This document shows positions 1 to 6,419 of a stretch of 20,724 bases of DNA, one piece after another. The stretch is taken from the NCBI GenBank assembly GCA_019120525.1, contig DWUW01000062.1, positions 1-20,724 of the forward strand, in the 5' to 3' direction. This DNA is from Candidatus Eisenbergiella stercorigallinarum (lineage in GTDB: Bacteria > Bacillota > Clostridia > Lachnospirales > Lachnospiraceae). Position 1 is the first letter of the stretch. The number at the start of each line of letters is the position of its first letter. Made by a program: the position numbers and the translations under genes. Below the pieces are notes generated by a model. That model saw only the letters and a program-made list of their open reading frames with translations, did no database searches and was not told where the DNA came from.

Positions 1-160
1 ATTCTTCGGTATTTAGTCCCTTCGGTGTATGAATCAGCTCAAAGGGCAATTCACAGAAGAATTGTTCCAGAATTTTTTTGCGGGTTGGAAATTTCCTGTC
101 TACTACAGTCCTGAGCTCTTCTATCACATAGTCGCAAAGTAAAATCCGATTTCCAAAACC
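1..160 (-). pseudogene. PIN-domain toxin remnant, N-terminus missing, continues past the left edge
   Basis: The minus strand stays open from about position 163 to the window edge. It reads a segment typical of the middle of PIN-domain ribonuclease toxins: a CDYVIEELR stretch, then RKFPTRKKILEQFF and an ELPFELIHTP-like segment. In this family these follow an N-terminal strand with the first catalytic Asp (usually within a DTN motif), about 45 residues earlier. Here that region is absent: the open frame runs straight back into the 3' end of the antitoxin gene in another frame, and no ATG, GTG or TTG lies in frame before the conserved block. PIN toxins cleave RNA with three or four acidic residues, so a protein without the first one should be inactive. 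I read this as a toxin gene truncated by a deletion next to its intact antitoxin. The part beyond the edge is unseen. Confidence 0.62.
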
Positions 161-420
161 TACTTTCTCCCCCTGAGTTCTTCCCGGAGCTCTTTCACAT
201 AATCCTGCATTTCCTCTTCCGTGTTAAAACCGGCTTCTGCGGCGGCGCCCCGAAAGCCTTCTTCTACATGCTGAAACGCTACATTCGCCGCATTTTCAAT
301 GTAGAACCTTCCATTTTCTTCTAAAATAAGGACCTTGTCTCCTGCGTTTAAGTGCATACGGTTACGGATGGATATGGGGATTGTGATCTGGCCCTTGCTT
401 GAAATCCTGGCAATTTCCAT
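160..420 (-). CDS. AbrB/MazE/SpoVT-type antitoxin
   Basis: An 86-residue protein with an N-terminal swapped-hairpin AbrB fold: ARISSKGQITIPISIRNRM, then AGDKVLILEENGRFYIENA. This domain binds DNA as a dimer. The C-terminal tail (about residues 45-86, rich in E and K, ending KELREELRGRK) is the part that usually wraps the toxin. In this family the antitoxin normally precedes a PIN-domain toxin gene, and PIN sequence does follow here but without its N-terminus. I chose ATG at 420 over GTG at 429 because AAGGAG lies 8 nt before the ATG. Antitoxins of this type generally repress their own promoter. The family call is firm; cognate partner and operator are inferred. Confidence 0.85.
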   Translation of the reverse strand: MEIARISSKGQITIPISIRNRMHLNAGDKVLILEENGRFYIENAANVAFQHVEEGFRGAAAEAGFNTEEEMQDYVKELREELRGRK

Positions 421-462
421 AGAAAACACTCCTTTCCGAAATTCTTTACTTTCTTTACATCT

Positions 463-468
463 ATTATA
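463..468 (-). promoter_or_regulatory. -10 box of the antitoxin gene
   Basis: The minus strand reads TATAAT here, about 43 bp before the antitoxin ATG, in an AT-rich stretch. No good -35 hexamer stands at the usual distance; TTGTAA at 491-496 is 22 bp away. Confidence 0.4.
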
Positions 469-542
469 GTATATGCTTTTCTTTCATTTTTTACAAGGAC
501 AATTGCCATTTTCTCATCCATCCCGTATGCCTTCCGCTGCCG

Positions 543-560
543 CCGCCGGCAGGCCGGCGG
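543..560 (-). repeat. GC-rich hairpin after the ABC operon
   Basis: CCGCCGGC at 543-550 and GCCGGCGG at 553-560 form a perfect 8-bp inverted repeat just past the last permease gene. No T-run follows on the minus strand, so it is not a classical intrinsic terminator. It may act as a 3'-end stabiliser. Confidence 0.4.
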
Positions 561-575
561 ACAGTATCCGCTCTC

Positions 576-1316
576 TTACGCCCGCACATCCGCCTTCTTC
601 AGATATCCGATCCCAATCGCGAAAAACAGAGCGAGAAACACCGCGCAGCTCAGATAAAAGGCGGGCATCTGCCCCGCGAGCAGGTCCTCCGAACGGTTGG
701 AGTTCATGCCCACCAGCATGAGGGAGTAGGGATAAAACAGCCGGTAATCGGTGTTCACCACCGCCAGCCCGCCCACGCCGGCAAGAAGCGCGATGGCGAT
801 GGGGACGGCGAAGCTGCGGATGAGGGAGGAGAGGAACAGCTGCAGGGCGGCGATGGCAAGTCCGCCCAGGCTGCCGCGCAGAAGCCAGGAAAGGATCTCG
901 GCCGGCGGAAGGCCGGTCATGCCCACGGCCAGGCCGCCTGCCACATACAGAACGCCCACATAAAGCTGGGTCAGAAGTGTTACCGCGGCCACGGCGAGAA
1001 ACTGGGCGGAATACAGCACGGATACGGGAATGGGCGAGGTCATCAGGGCATTCCGGTTATGGTTGAAATTTTCCAGCCGCCACAGGTAGGCGCAGTAGAG
1101 GCCGATGAGGGGCGGGAAGAAAAAGTTGGAATAAAACAGCGTCGCCTGGGTCCACAAAGAGTACCAGCCTTCCGTCAGGATCCCGATGTTCTGCAGATAG
1201 TTAAAGCAGCCCATCAGCGTGCTCAGGATGGGAAGGACCAGGAACACGATCCAGATAAAAGAACGCTTCAGCTTGATCAGCTCGGCGCGCATACAGCGAA
1301 ACAGCATCGTTATCAT
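576..1316 (-). CDS. Lantibiotic-immunity-type ABC transporter permease, MutG-like
   Basis: A 246-residue polytopic membrane protein of the ABC-2 type. It starts with a short basic cytoplasmic stretch (CMRAELIKLKRSF) leading into the first membrane span, followed by about five more hydrophobic spans. The segment with ATLFYSNFFFPPLIGLYCAY followed by LWRLENFNHNRNALMTSP is characteristic of MutG-type permeases, partners of MutE/EpiE permeases and LanF ATPases. Such transporters expel cell-wall-active peptides from the membrane. It is the last gene of a three-gene minus-strand operon, only 5 bp after the preceding permease, with AAGGAGG inside that gene's end as ribosome binding site. LanG and BcrB-like permeases are hard to tell apart, so the exact substrate is unknown. 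Confidence 0.85.
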   Translation of the reverse strand: MITMLFRCMRAELIKLKRSFIWIVFLVLPILSTLMGCFNYLQNIGILTEGWYSLWTQATLFYSNFFFPPLIGLYCAYLWRLENFNHNRNALMTSPIPVSVLYSAQFLAVAAVTLLTQLYVGVLYVAGGLAVGMTGLPPAEILSWLLRGSLGGLAIAALQLFLSSLIRSFAVPIAIALLAGVGGLAVVNTDYRLFYPYSLMLVGMNSNRSEDLLAGQMPAFYLSCAVFLALFFAIGIGYLKKADVRA

Positions 1317-1321
1317 ATCGG

Positions 1322-2107
1322 TCAGACCTCCTTCTTTAAGAAAAGCCGTTTCCCCACGAAATAGAGGATGAGGAAAACGATGAGAAAAGCCAGGAACCAG
1401 GGCCAGCGGAACGGGACTTCGTAAAAATGGCTGACGCGGCTTTCCTCATCGTACCAGGAGGAAACCGTCAGCCCCACGATATAGTAGCCCCAGGGCAGGA
1501 AGCCGGTCACCTTATCCATGGGGAAAAAGGCGGAGAACACGCCCACAAAGCTTCCCAGAAGCCCGATGAAAAGAGGGATGAGCTGGCTTTCGATGAGCAG
1601 GGATAAAATCTGCTGCATGAGAAACAGGGCCCAGCTCACCACGAACAGGACGCCCAGAAAAATGAGGTAATGCCTCACGGGAAACGCCTGCGTGATGGGA
1701 ATGATCTGTCCGAGCGCCGGAATGAGAAGGGCTTCCAGCGCGGTCAGAAACAGCGCGTACAGGCCGCCAAGCAGGAGTTTGATATCAAAAAGCTGCTTTT
1801 TTTCCTGCATGGTGCATAAAAGCTTCCAGGTATTCCCTCTGTTTTCCGCGTCGCAGATGCGGCTCGCCATGACCGCCAGGGCCAGGGGAAGGAAAATGGT
1901 ATTGTACAGAGGGATTCCAAAGAGCAGGTAAAAATATCCGTCCGCGGCCACCTCCGGCTTGTAGGCGTATTTGTTTGTCGCAAGGATCAGAAATTCAAGA
2001 AGCACAACGCCCAGGGGCAGGACCCACAAAAAGCGCCGTCTGGTTTTTCGGATTTCCGCTCTCAGAGCGCGGCTGACAAATCCCGTATTCGCGGCTTCAC
2101 GCTTCAT
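1322..2107 (-). CDS. Lantibiotic-immunity-type ABC transporter permease, MutE/EpiE-like
   Basis: A 261-residue integral membrane protein with about six hydrophobic spans: near residues 28-45, 80-100, 115-140, 145-170, 175-195 and 235-253. The N-terminal basic helix (ALRAEIRKTRRRFLWVLP), the AENRGNTWKLLCTMQEKK loop after the second span and the C-terminal GKRLFLKKEV fit the MutE/EpiE permease family. It should pair with the MutG-like permease and be powered by the upstream ATPase. Its ATG overlaps the ATPase stop by 4 bp, so translation is probably coupled. In the family such complexes give immunity to a self-made lantibiotic or resistance to foreign peptides or bacitracin. No lantibiotic genes are nearby, so resistance is the likelier role here. 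Confidence 0.87.
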   Translation of the reverse strand: MKREAANTGFVSRALRAEIRKTRRRFLWVLPLGVVLLEFLILATNKYAYKPEVAADGYFYLLFGIPLYNTIFLPLALAVMASRICDAENRGNTWKLLCTMQEKKQLFDIKLLLGGLYALFLTALEALLIPALGQIIPITQAFPVRHYLIFLGVLFVVSWALFLMQQILSLLIESQLIPLFIGLLGSFVGVFSAFFPMDKVTGFLPWGYYIVGLTVSSWYDEESRVSHFYEVPFRWPWFLAFLIVFLILYFVGKRLFLKKEV

Positions 2108-3018
2108 AAGCTCACCTTCCTTCCGGTCAGATCCAGGAAAATATCCTCCAGATTCTGCTGTAACTCTTCGATGCGCAGAAGGCCGACACCGTTTTCCGCA
2201 AGGCCGCTCATGAGGGCGGAAAGCTCCTCATCCGGCATGTCGCGGAAAAGGATGGAGTCCCCGTCCATTTTACAGGCTACCTTCCGGGAGGTCAGATACC
2301 CGAAGGCCGCCCGGCTGTTCATGACACGGAGGCGGATCTGTTTTCTGCTGTGCTCGTGCAGATGGGCCAGAGTGTCCTGCCAGATCAGGCAGCCCCGGTC
2401 GATGATCCCGGTGTGGGTCGCCATCTGGTCGATCTCGCCGAGCAGGTGGCTGGAGACCATCACCGTTATGCCGTACTGCTTCGGAAGGGAGCAGATCAGC
2501 TCCCGCATCTCCTGAATGCCCGCCGGGTCCAGGCCGTTGGTGGGCTCGTCCAGCAGAAGCAGCTTCGGGTTTCCCAGAAGGGCCGCGGCCAGCCCGAGGC
2601 GCTGCTTCATGCCGAGAGAATAATGGCCCGCCTTTTTATTCTGCTGTTTTTCCATACGGACGATGTGAAGCACCTCGTCGATGCGTTTTTCCGGCACCTG
2701 CTTTAAGAGACAGACGATCTGCAGATTTTCCCGCCCCGTCAGATGGGCGTAATAGGAAGGGGATTCGATCAGGGAGCCCGTTTCCCTCAGGATCTCCAGC
2801 CGGTTTCTGTCGTTCAGGGTCTGTCCCAGGATCTGGGCCTTTCCTTCCGTGGGCTTTACCAGCCCCAGAAGCATCTTCATCGTGGTGCTTTTTCCCGCGC
2901 CGTTTGGCCCGAGAAAGCCGTAGATGCTTCCCTCCGGGATCCGCAGATCGATGTGATCCACGCAGAGGGTTTTGTTGTATTCTTTTGTCAGGTTTTGCGT
3001 CTGTACCGCGTATTTCAT
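2104..3018 (-). CDS. LanF/BcrA-type ABC transporter ATP-binding protein
   Basis: A 304-residue ATPase. The Walker A motif GPNGAGKST lies at residues 37-45, the signature YSLGMKQRL at about 133-141, Walker B LLLLDEPT at 153-160, the D-loop GLDPAG just after, and the switch His at 191. Where most ABC ATPases have a Q-loop glutamine, the sequence reads SLIESPSYY; a Glu at this position (the E-loop) is a known feature of lantibiotic-immunity ATPases of the LanF group. The C-terminal 80 residues form the extra domain common to BcrA/LanF proteins. It is the first gene of the operon, with GGGAGG 5 nt before the ATG, and energises the two permeases. The divergent two-component genes suggest induction by antimicrobial peptides. 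Confidence 0.92.
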   Translation of the reverse strand: MKYAVQTQNLTKEYNKTLCVDHIDLRIPEGSIYGFLGPNGAGKSTTMKMLLGLVKPTEGKAQILGQTLNDRNRLEILRETGSLIESPSYYAHLTGRENLQIVCLLKQVPEKRIDEVLHIVRMEKQQNKKAGHYSLGMKQRLGLAAALLGNPKLLLLDEPTNGLDPAGIQEMRELICSLPKQYGITVMVSSHLLGEIDQMATHTGIIDRGCLIWQDTLAHLHEHSRKQIRLRVMNSRAAFGYLTSRKVACKMDGDSILFRDMPDEELSALMSGLAENGVGLLRIEELQQNLEDIFLDLTGRKVSL

Positions 3019-3075
3019 GCTTACCTCCCATTCTGCCGTCTTGTTTTGCCTGCAGATACAGAATAGGGCCTTTTC

Positions 3076-3119
3076 CTTAAACGCCCGTGACGCCTGCCTT
3101 ACTTTTACCTTAAATTTTC
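3076..3119. promoter_or_regulatory. Phased CTTA repeats, candidate response-regulator operator
   Basis: Two direct repeats stand head to tail at 3098-3108 (CTTACTTTTAC) and 3109-3119 (CTTAAATTTTC), an 11-bp period. A further CTTAAA starts at 3076, exactly two more periods upstream of the first. OmpR-family regulators often bind tandem repeats spaced 10-11 bp. The block lies between the ABC operon and the regulator gene, about 35 bp before the latter's -10 box, where an activator could sit. Confidence 0.4.
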
Positions 3120-3152
3120 CGGCGGGCTATGGCGGAGAAGGAATGGCGCGGA

Positions 3153-3158
3153 TATAAT
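3153..3158 (+). promoter_or_regulatory. -10 box of the two-component genes
   Basis: TATAAT stands 54 bp before the response-regulator ATG. There is no recognisable TTGACA 17 bp upstream (the sequence is TGGCGG), which fits a promoter needing an activator. Confidence 0.45.
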
Positions 3159-3212
3159 GAGAAGAAAGAAGCGGAGCGGGCATGAAGCCGGAGACGGGAA
3201 AGGGAGACGGAT

Positions 3213-3947
3213 ATGAACAGTATTTATGATGGAAGGCTTCTGGTGGTGGACGACAACGAGGAGCTGTGCCGGATGCTTACGGACATGCTGCATCGGGAGG
3301 GTTTCCGGCAGGTGGACACCGCGGGAACCTGCGCGCAGGCGCTTTCCTTTTTTGAAGCGGCGGACGGTCAGGCGGCCATGCCGGATCTGGTGATCCTGGA
3401 CATCAACCTGCCGGACGGAGACGGGTTTTCTCTGATGCAGAAAATCCGGCTGCGCTCCCAGACGCCGGTGCTGTTTCTGTCCGCAAGGGATGAGGACAAC
3501 GACAGGCTGCTGGGCCTGGGGCTGGGCGCGGACGATTATATGACGAAGCCCTTTCTGCCGAAGGAGCTGGCGCTTCGCATCACCGCTATCCTGCGGCGCA
3601 CCTGGTTTTCTCCGGCGAGACAGGAGGAGGCTGCGGAGGTTTTGAAGCTGGGGAGAAAAAGCGTGGATTTCAGCGCGGGGACGGTGACGGACGGGAAGGA
3701 GAGCTGCGCGTTTACGGCGAAGGAGCTCGCGATCTTAAAGAAGCTTTACGAGAACCGGGGAAATATCGTGACCTTTGACGCGCTGTGCAACACGGTCTGG
3801 GGAGACGAGTATTACGGCTATGAAAACACGCTGATGGTGCATATCCGCAGGCTGCGGGAGAAGATTGAGGAGAATCCCTCAAAACCGGAGTGGCTGCTGA
3901 CGGTCCGGGGACTGGGATACCGGCTGGCAAAAGAGCGCGAACGGTAA
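3213..3947 (+). CDS. OmpR/PhoB-family response regulator
   Basis: A 244-residue two-domain regulator. The receiver domain covers residues 8-125: acidic pair D13/D14 in VVDDNEE, phospho-acceptor D63 in ILDINLPDGDG, S90 in FLSARDE and K112 in the TKPF motif. A winged-helix DNA-binding domain follows at about 145-240, with FTAKELAILKKLYENRGNIV, the WGDEYYGYENTLMVHIRRLR recognition region and a terminal TVRGLGYRL. Phosphorylated by the kinase encoded 61 bp downstream, it should activate or repress genes through paired direct repeats. The likely targets are the divergent peptide-resistance transporter and its own operon. A GGGAG element precedes the ATG. The family is certain; the target is inferred from position. 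Confidence 0.93.
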   Translation: MNSIYDGRLLVVDDNEELCRMLTDMLHREGFRQVDTAGTCAQALSFFEAADGQAAMPDLVILDINLPDGDGFSLMQKIRLRSQTPVLFLSARDEDNDRLLGLGLGADDYMTKPFLPKELALRITAILRRTWFSPARQEEAAEVLKLGRKSVDFSAGTVTDGKESCAFTAKELAILKKLYENRGNIVTFDALCNTVWGDEYYGYENTLMVHIRRLREKIEENPSKPEWLLTVRGLGYRLAKERER

Positions 3948-4008
3948 GAGGACCGTAAAGGAACGGTCCGGAAGGAGCGTCAGGGCATATCCGGCCTGGA
4001 GCCCGGGA

Positions 4009-5487
4009 ATGGAGAATGATGTGAAAAGCTTATTGCGAATATACAGACGTTATATTTTTTCTGCCCTGTGGATCGCGGGGATGGTGATCTGTGTCAACCT
4101 GGTTGTCTTTCTTTCCGTGCAGGCGGTGATTCGTTCCTGGAATGAGGAAAGCGGCTTCTCAGTGCTCAGAAGCCAGCTGAACCGGGTCGCGGCAACGCTT
4201 TCGACAGACGAAGAAGGGCAGATAAGCTTGGGAGCGGACGGAGAAGCGGCCCTCGCGGAAGCGGAGGCGCAGTTTGCCTTCCTGTTAAGCGACGACGGGA
4301 CGAGGATCTGGGGCTGGAACCTGCCGGAGGGAATACAGGAGCATTATACCGTAGGGGAGGTCGCTTCCTTCAGCCGCTGGTATCTGATGGATTATCCGGT
4401 GAGGGTCTGGAACTGTGAACAGGGCCTTCTTGTGGTAGCCAATTCCAGGGAAAGCGTCGCCAAATACAGTGTGGAGTATTCCAGAAGCACTTTGCAGAAC
4501 GTTCCCTTTTTTATCTTGGCCGTGCTCGGCGCGAACCTCCTTCTGATCCTGATCCTCGCTGTTCTGTCCGGCTACCGGCTGTATGAGGGACTGCGTCCCA
4601 TCGCTTTCGGGCTGGACCGGCTGGTGGACGGGAGAAGGATTGCGGTTCCGGAAAACGGCATCGCCAGGGATCTGGCCGAAAAGCTGAATCAGGTATCCCG
4701 CATTCTGGAAATTCAGCGGCAGAACCTGAATCAGAGGGATACGGCGAGAACGGAGTGGATCTCCGGCGTATCCCACGACATCCGGACGCCCCTTTCCATG
4801 GTGATGGGCTATGCGGACAGCCTGGAAAATGACGCGACCCTGCCGCTGGAGGCGAGAAAGGAAGCCGGGATCATCCGGGAACAGAGCCTGAAAATCAAAA
4901 CCCTGATCGAGGATCTGAACCTGACCAGCAAGCTGGAATACCATATGCAGCCCCTGCGTGTGAAGGATTTCATGCCCGCGGCTCTGCTGCGGCAGGCGGT
5001 GGTCTCCATCCTGAACGGCGGAGGACAGGGAAGCTGTGAGCTGGAAACGGATATCGATGATGCGCTGGAGCCTGTGGTCATGCGCGGGGACGAGGCGCTT
5101 CTGTCCCGGGCGCTGCAGAACCTGATCGGAAACAGCATCCGCCACAATCCGGGCTGCAGGATCTGTGTTTCCGGCAGGCTGGAACGAAAGGACGGACAAA
5201 GCCTCTGCGTGCTCAGCGTCAGGGATGACGGAAGCGGAATCCCCGAAGAGGTACGCCGGATCCTGGAGGGGCTGCGCCCGTCAGATCCGGGTGGCCCGCA
5301 CATCATGGGACTGCGCATTGTCAGCCAGATCACGTCCGCCCATGGCGGACAGATGCGGTTTTCCGCAGACGGGCGGGAGGTGCTTCTGTATCTTCCGACA
5401 GCCGGAACGCTGGAAGAAAAGAAAGGGGAGGAGCAGAAATGGTGGGAGATTCTGTGGTACGGAAAAGGAAGGCAGGGACGGCGATAA
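4009..5487 (+). CDS. Membrane sensor histidine kinase
   Basis: A 492-residue sensor. Membrane spans are at about residues 16-40 and 165-188, enclosing an extracytoplasmic domain of about 125 residues, probably the signal sensor. A HAMP-like linker runs to about 235. The dimerisation helix carries the phosphorylated H256 (SGVSHDIRTPLSMVMGYA). The ATPase domain has the N-box (LIGNSIRHNPGC) and G1 (VRDDGSGIPEEV). The G2 region reads GGPHIMGLRIV, lacking the usual GxGLGL glycines yet keeping the following helix. After the catalytic domain a basic, Trp-containing tail of about 25 residues (near EEQKWWEILW) looks non-conserved. The large sensor domain differs from the short intramembrane sensors of BceS-type kinases. 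The partner is the regulator just upstream; peptide-antibiotic sensing is inferred from the transporter next door. Confidence 0.9.
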   Translation: MENDVKSLLRIYRRYIFSALWIAGMVICVNLVVFLSVQAVIRSWNEESGFSVLRSQLNRVAATLSTDEEGQISLGADGEAALAEAEAQFAFLLSDDGTRIWGWNLPEGIQEHYTVGEVASFSRWYLMDYPVRVWNCEQGLLVVANSRESVAKYSVEYSRSTLQNVPFFILAVLGANLLLILILAVLSGYRLYEGLRPIAFGLDRLVDGRRIAVPENGIARDLAEKLNQVSRILEIQRQNLNQRDTARTEWISGVSHDIRTPLSMVMGYADSLENDATLPLEARKEAGIIREQSLKIKTLIEDLNLTSKLEYHMQPLRVKDFMPAALLRQAVVSILNGGGQGSCELETDIDDALEPVVMRGDEALLSRALQNLIGNSIRHNPGCRICVSGRLERKDGQSLCVLSVRDDGSGIPEEVRRILEGLRPSDPGGPHIMGLRIVSQITSAHGGQMRFSADGREVLLYLPTAGTLEEKKGEEQKWWEILWYGKGRQGRR

Positions 5488-5498
5488 GGGCCTGCGGC

Positions 5499-5690
5499 TG
5501 CTCGCTGTCCGTTGCCCGTCGAATATCCGCGTTTCTGTGCAGGCAAGCCTGCCCATCCACGCGGCTGTTCTCCGGGGCCAGCTCGCAGCAGGGATGCTCG
5601 CTGTCCGTTGCCCGTCAAATATCCGTATGTCTGTGCAGGCAAGCCTGCCCATCCATACGGATGCTTGACGGGCTTATCGCACAAAAAGCG
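5499..5690. repeat. Two 96-bp tandem repeats with conserved hairpins
   Basis: Copy 1 spans 5499-5594 and copy 2 spans 5595-5690. The first 60-65 bp of each are nearly identical: a shared 5' block around CGCTGTCCGTTGCCCGTC, then a CTGTGCAGGCAAGCCTGCCC core. The remainders diverge. Both contain the stem GCAGGC-AA-GCCTGC flanked by an outer stem. The outer stem differs between copies at paired positions (CCGCGT/ACGCGG in copy 1, CCGTAT/ATACGG in copy 2), so pairing is kept. The block lies just after the kinase stop and contains no convincing gene. It resembles a dispersed palindromic element of the REP/BIME sort, but copies elsewhere cannot be checked here. Confidence 0.75.
5610..5673. repeat. 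Three-tier hairpin in repeat copy 2
   Basis: Three nested perfect stems share one axis: GCCCGTCAA 5610-5618 with TTGACGGGC 5665-5673; ATCCGTATG 5621-5629 with CATACGGAT 5654-5662; and GCAGGC 5635-5640 with GCCTGC 5643-5648. They are separated by small internal loops. The outermost tier is only partly present in copy 1. Confidence 0.8.
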
Positions 5691-5728
5691 GAAGCAGTGC
5701 CCTGAAGACAGGGACTGCTTCCGTCTTT
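5689..5728. terminator. Bidirectional intrinsic terminator
   Basis: GGAAGCAGT (5690-5698) pairs with ACTGCTTCC (5714-5722), and CCCT (5700-5703) with AGGG (5710-5713), leaving a 6-nt loop. TTTTT follows at 5726-5730 on the plus strand and AAAAA precedes at 5683-5687. It can therefore end both the kinase transcript and the convergent cold-shock transcript. Confidence 0.85.
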
Positions 5729-5767
5729 TTCGTGGTCTGTTCAGATGTCTATCGCTGACGGTCCGAC

Positions 5768-5980
5768 TTACTGGGGAATCACGTTGACAGCGCGGATCTT
5801 CTTGCTGTCTCTGGGATCAGCCTCGGTATCAAACGTTACGGCCTGGCCTTCCTGCAGAGTCTTGAATCCGTCAACCTGAATGGAAGAATAATGTACGAAT
5901 ACATCCTCTCCGTTGTCAGCGTTGGTGATGAAACCATAGCCTTTTTCAGCGTTGAACCACTTAACTGTACCGTTGCTCAT
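5768..5980 (-). CDS. cspA: Cold-shock protein, CspA family
   Basis: A 70-residue single cold-shock domain, the full usual length. It carries both RNA-binding motifs: RNP1 KGYGFIT at about residues 13-19 and RNP2 DVFVHYS at about 26-32, after the typical MSNGTVKWFNAEK start. The protein binds single-stranded RNA and DNA in the cytoplasm and melts mRNA structure, mainly after cold shock or on entering stationary phase. AAGGAGG stands about 9 nt before the ATG. The gene is transcribed alone from a consensus promoter about 210 bp upstream, giving a long structured leader as in many csp genes, and ends at the shared terminator with the kinase gene. The paralogue letter cannot be decided. Confidence 0.96.
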   Translation of the reverse strand: MSNGTVKWFNAEKGYGFITNADNGEDVFVHYSSIQVDGFKTLQEGQAVTFDTEADPRDSKKIRAVNVIPQ

Positions 5981-6103
5981 GAGTGGTACCTCCTTAAAAA
6001 ATGAAAATGATTGATATCCCTGACACGCCCCCTCAAGCCGGGACCATCAGTTTACAGGGCGTCCGGCCGGAACCGGCTGCGCCGAGTATTTGAATGGATG
6101 GCT

Positions 6104-6162
6104 AAAAAAAACACATATCAATGTAAATCTTCGACGTACCCAGGGATTTACAATAATATGTG
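6104..6162 (-). promoter_or_regulatory. Terminator-like hairpin in the csp leader (possible attenuator or thermosensor)
   Basis: On the minus strand CACATAT (6156-6162) pairs with ATATGTG (6112-6118), and TGTAAATC (6145-6152) with GATTTACA (6122-6129). A 3x3 internal loop lies between the two stems and a 15-nt apical loop at the top. Eight Ts (6104-6111) follow immediately, as in an intrinsic terminator. It lies between the csp promoter and the csp start. The stem is AT-rich and should be temperature-sensitive. Confidence 0.65.
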
Positions 6163-6191
6163 AATCATGGAATCGTTTGGAATACAAAACA

Positions 6192-6220
6192 AATATAGCG
6201 CCTGAACCGGAAATTGTCAA
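6192..6220 (-). promoter_or_regulatory. Sigma-A promoter of the csp gene
   Basis: On the minus strand TTGACA (6215-6220) and TATATT (6192-6197) are separated by exactly 17 bp. Transcription should start near 6185, giving a 5' leader of about 205 nt before the csp ATG. Confidence 0.85.
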
Positions 6221-6289
6221 GATGGTTTTGGAAAAAACAGAAATGTAAAATTTGTGTAAAATTGGGTGAAATACGTTACGCTTCAGCCA

Positions 6290-6314
6290 GGTCTGCGCAT
6301 TTCCTGCGCAGACC
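6290..6314. repeat. Perfect 10-bp inverted repeat between csp and cca
   Basis: GGTCTGCGCA (6290-6299) and TGCGCAGACC (6305-6314) flank TTTCC. No T-run follows on either strand. It lies in the divergent 439-bp region between csp and cca, so it may be an operator or a leader hairpin. The rest of that region, beyond the csp promoter and leader, shows only a weak TATTAT/TATACT at 6382-6390 as a possible cca -10 box. Confidence 0.6.
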
Positions 6315-6419
6315 GTACGAAAACGCACAAGGGCGAAATACAGCGGAATCAGAAACGGGGCTTTCCCGCCGGCGCGATTTATATTATACTGGATTCAAAA
6401 ACGCGGCATGGAGGTAGAC

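Noticed and set aside
4285..5684. Long minus-strand frames opposite the histidine kinase
   Set aside because: They mirror the kinase gene and the repeat block, with no start signals and no domains.
5499..5690. CRISPR array
   Set aside because: There are only two copies, the 96-bp unit has no constant repeat with variable spacers, and no cas gene is present.
5439..5787. Short frames across the 96-bp repeats (Cys/Ala-rich peptides)
   Set aside because: They exist in several frames on both strands because the repeat is palindromic and has few stops. No ribosome binding site supports any of them.
6047..6328. Minus-strand frame of 93 codons upstream of csp
   Set aside because: It crosses the csp promoter and the leader hairpin, has no ribosome binding site, and its product looks random.
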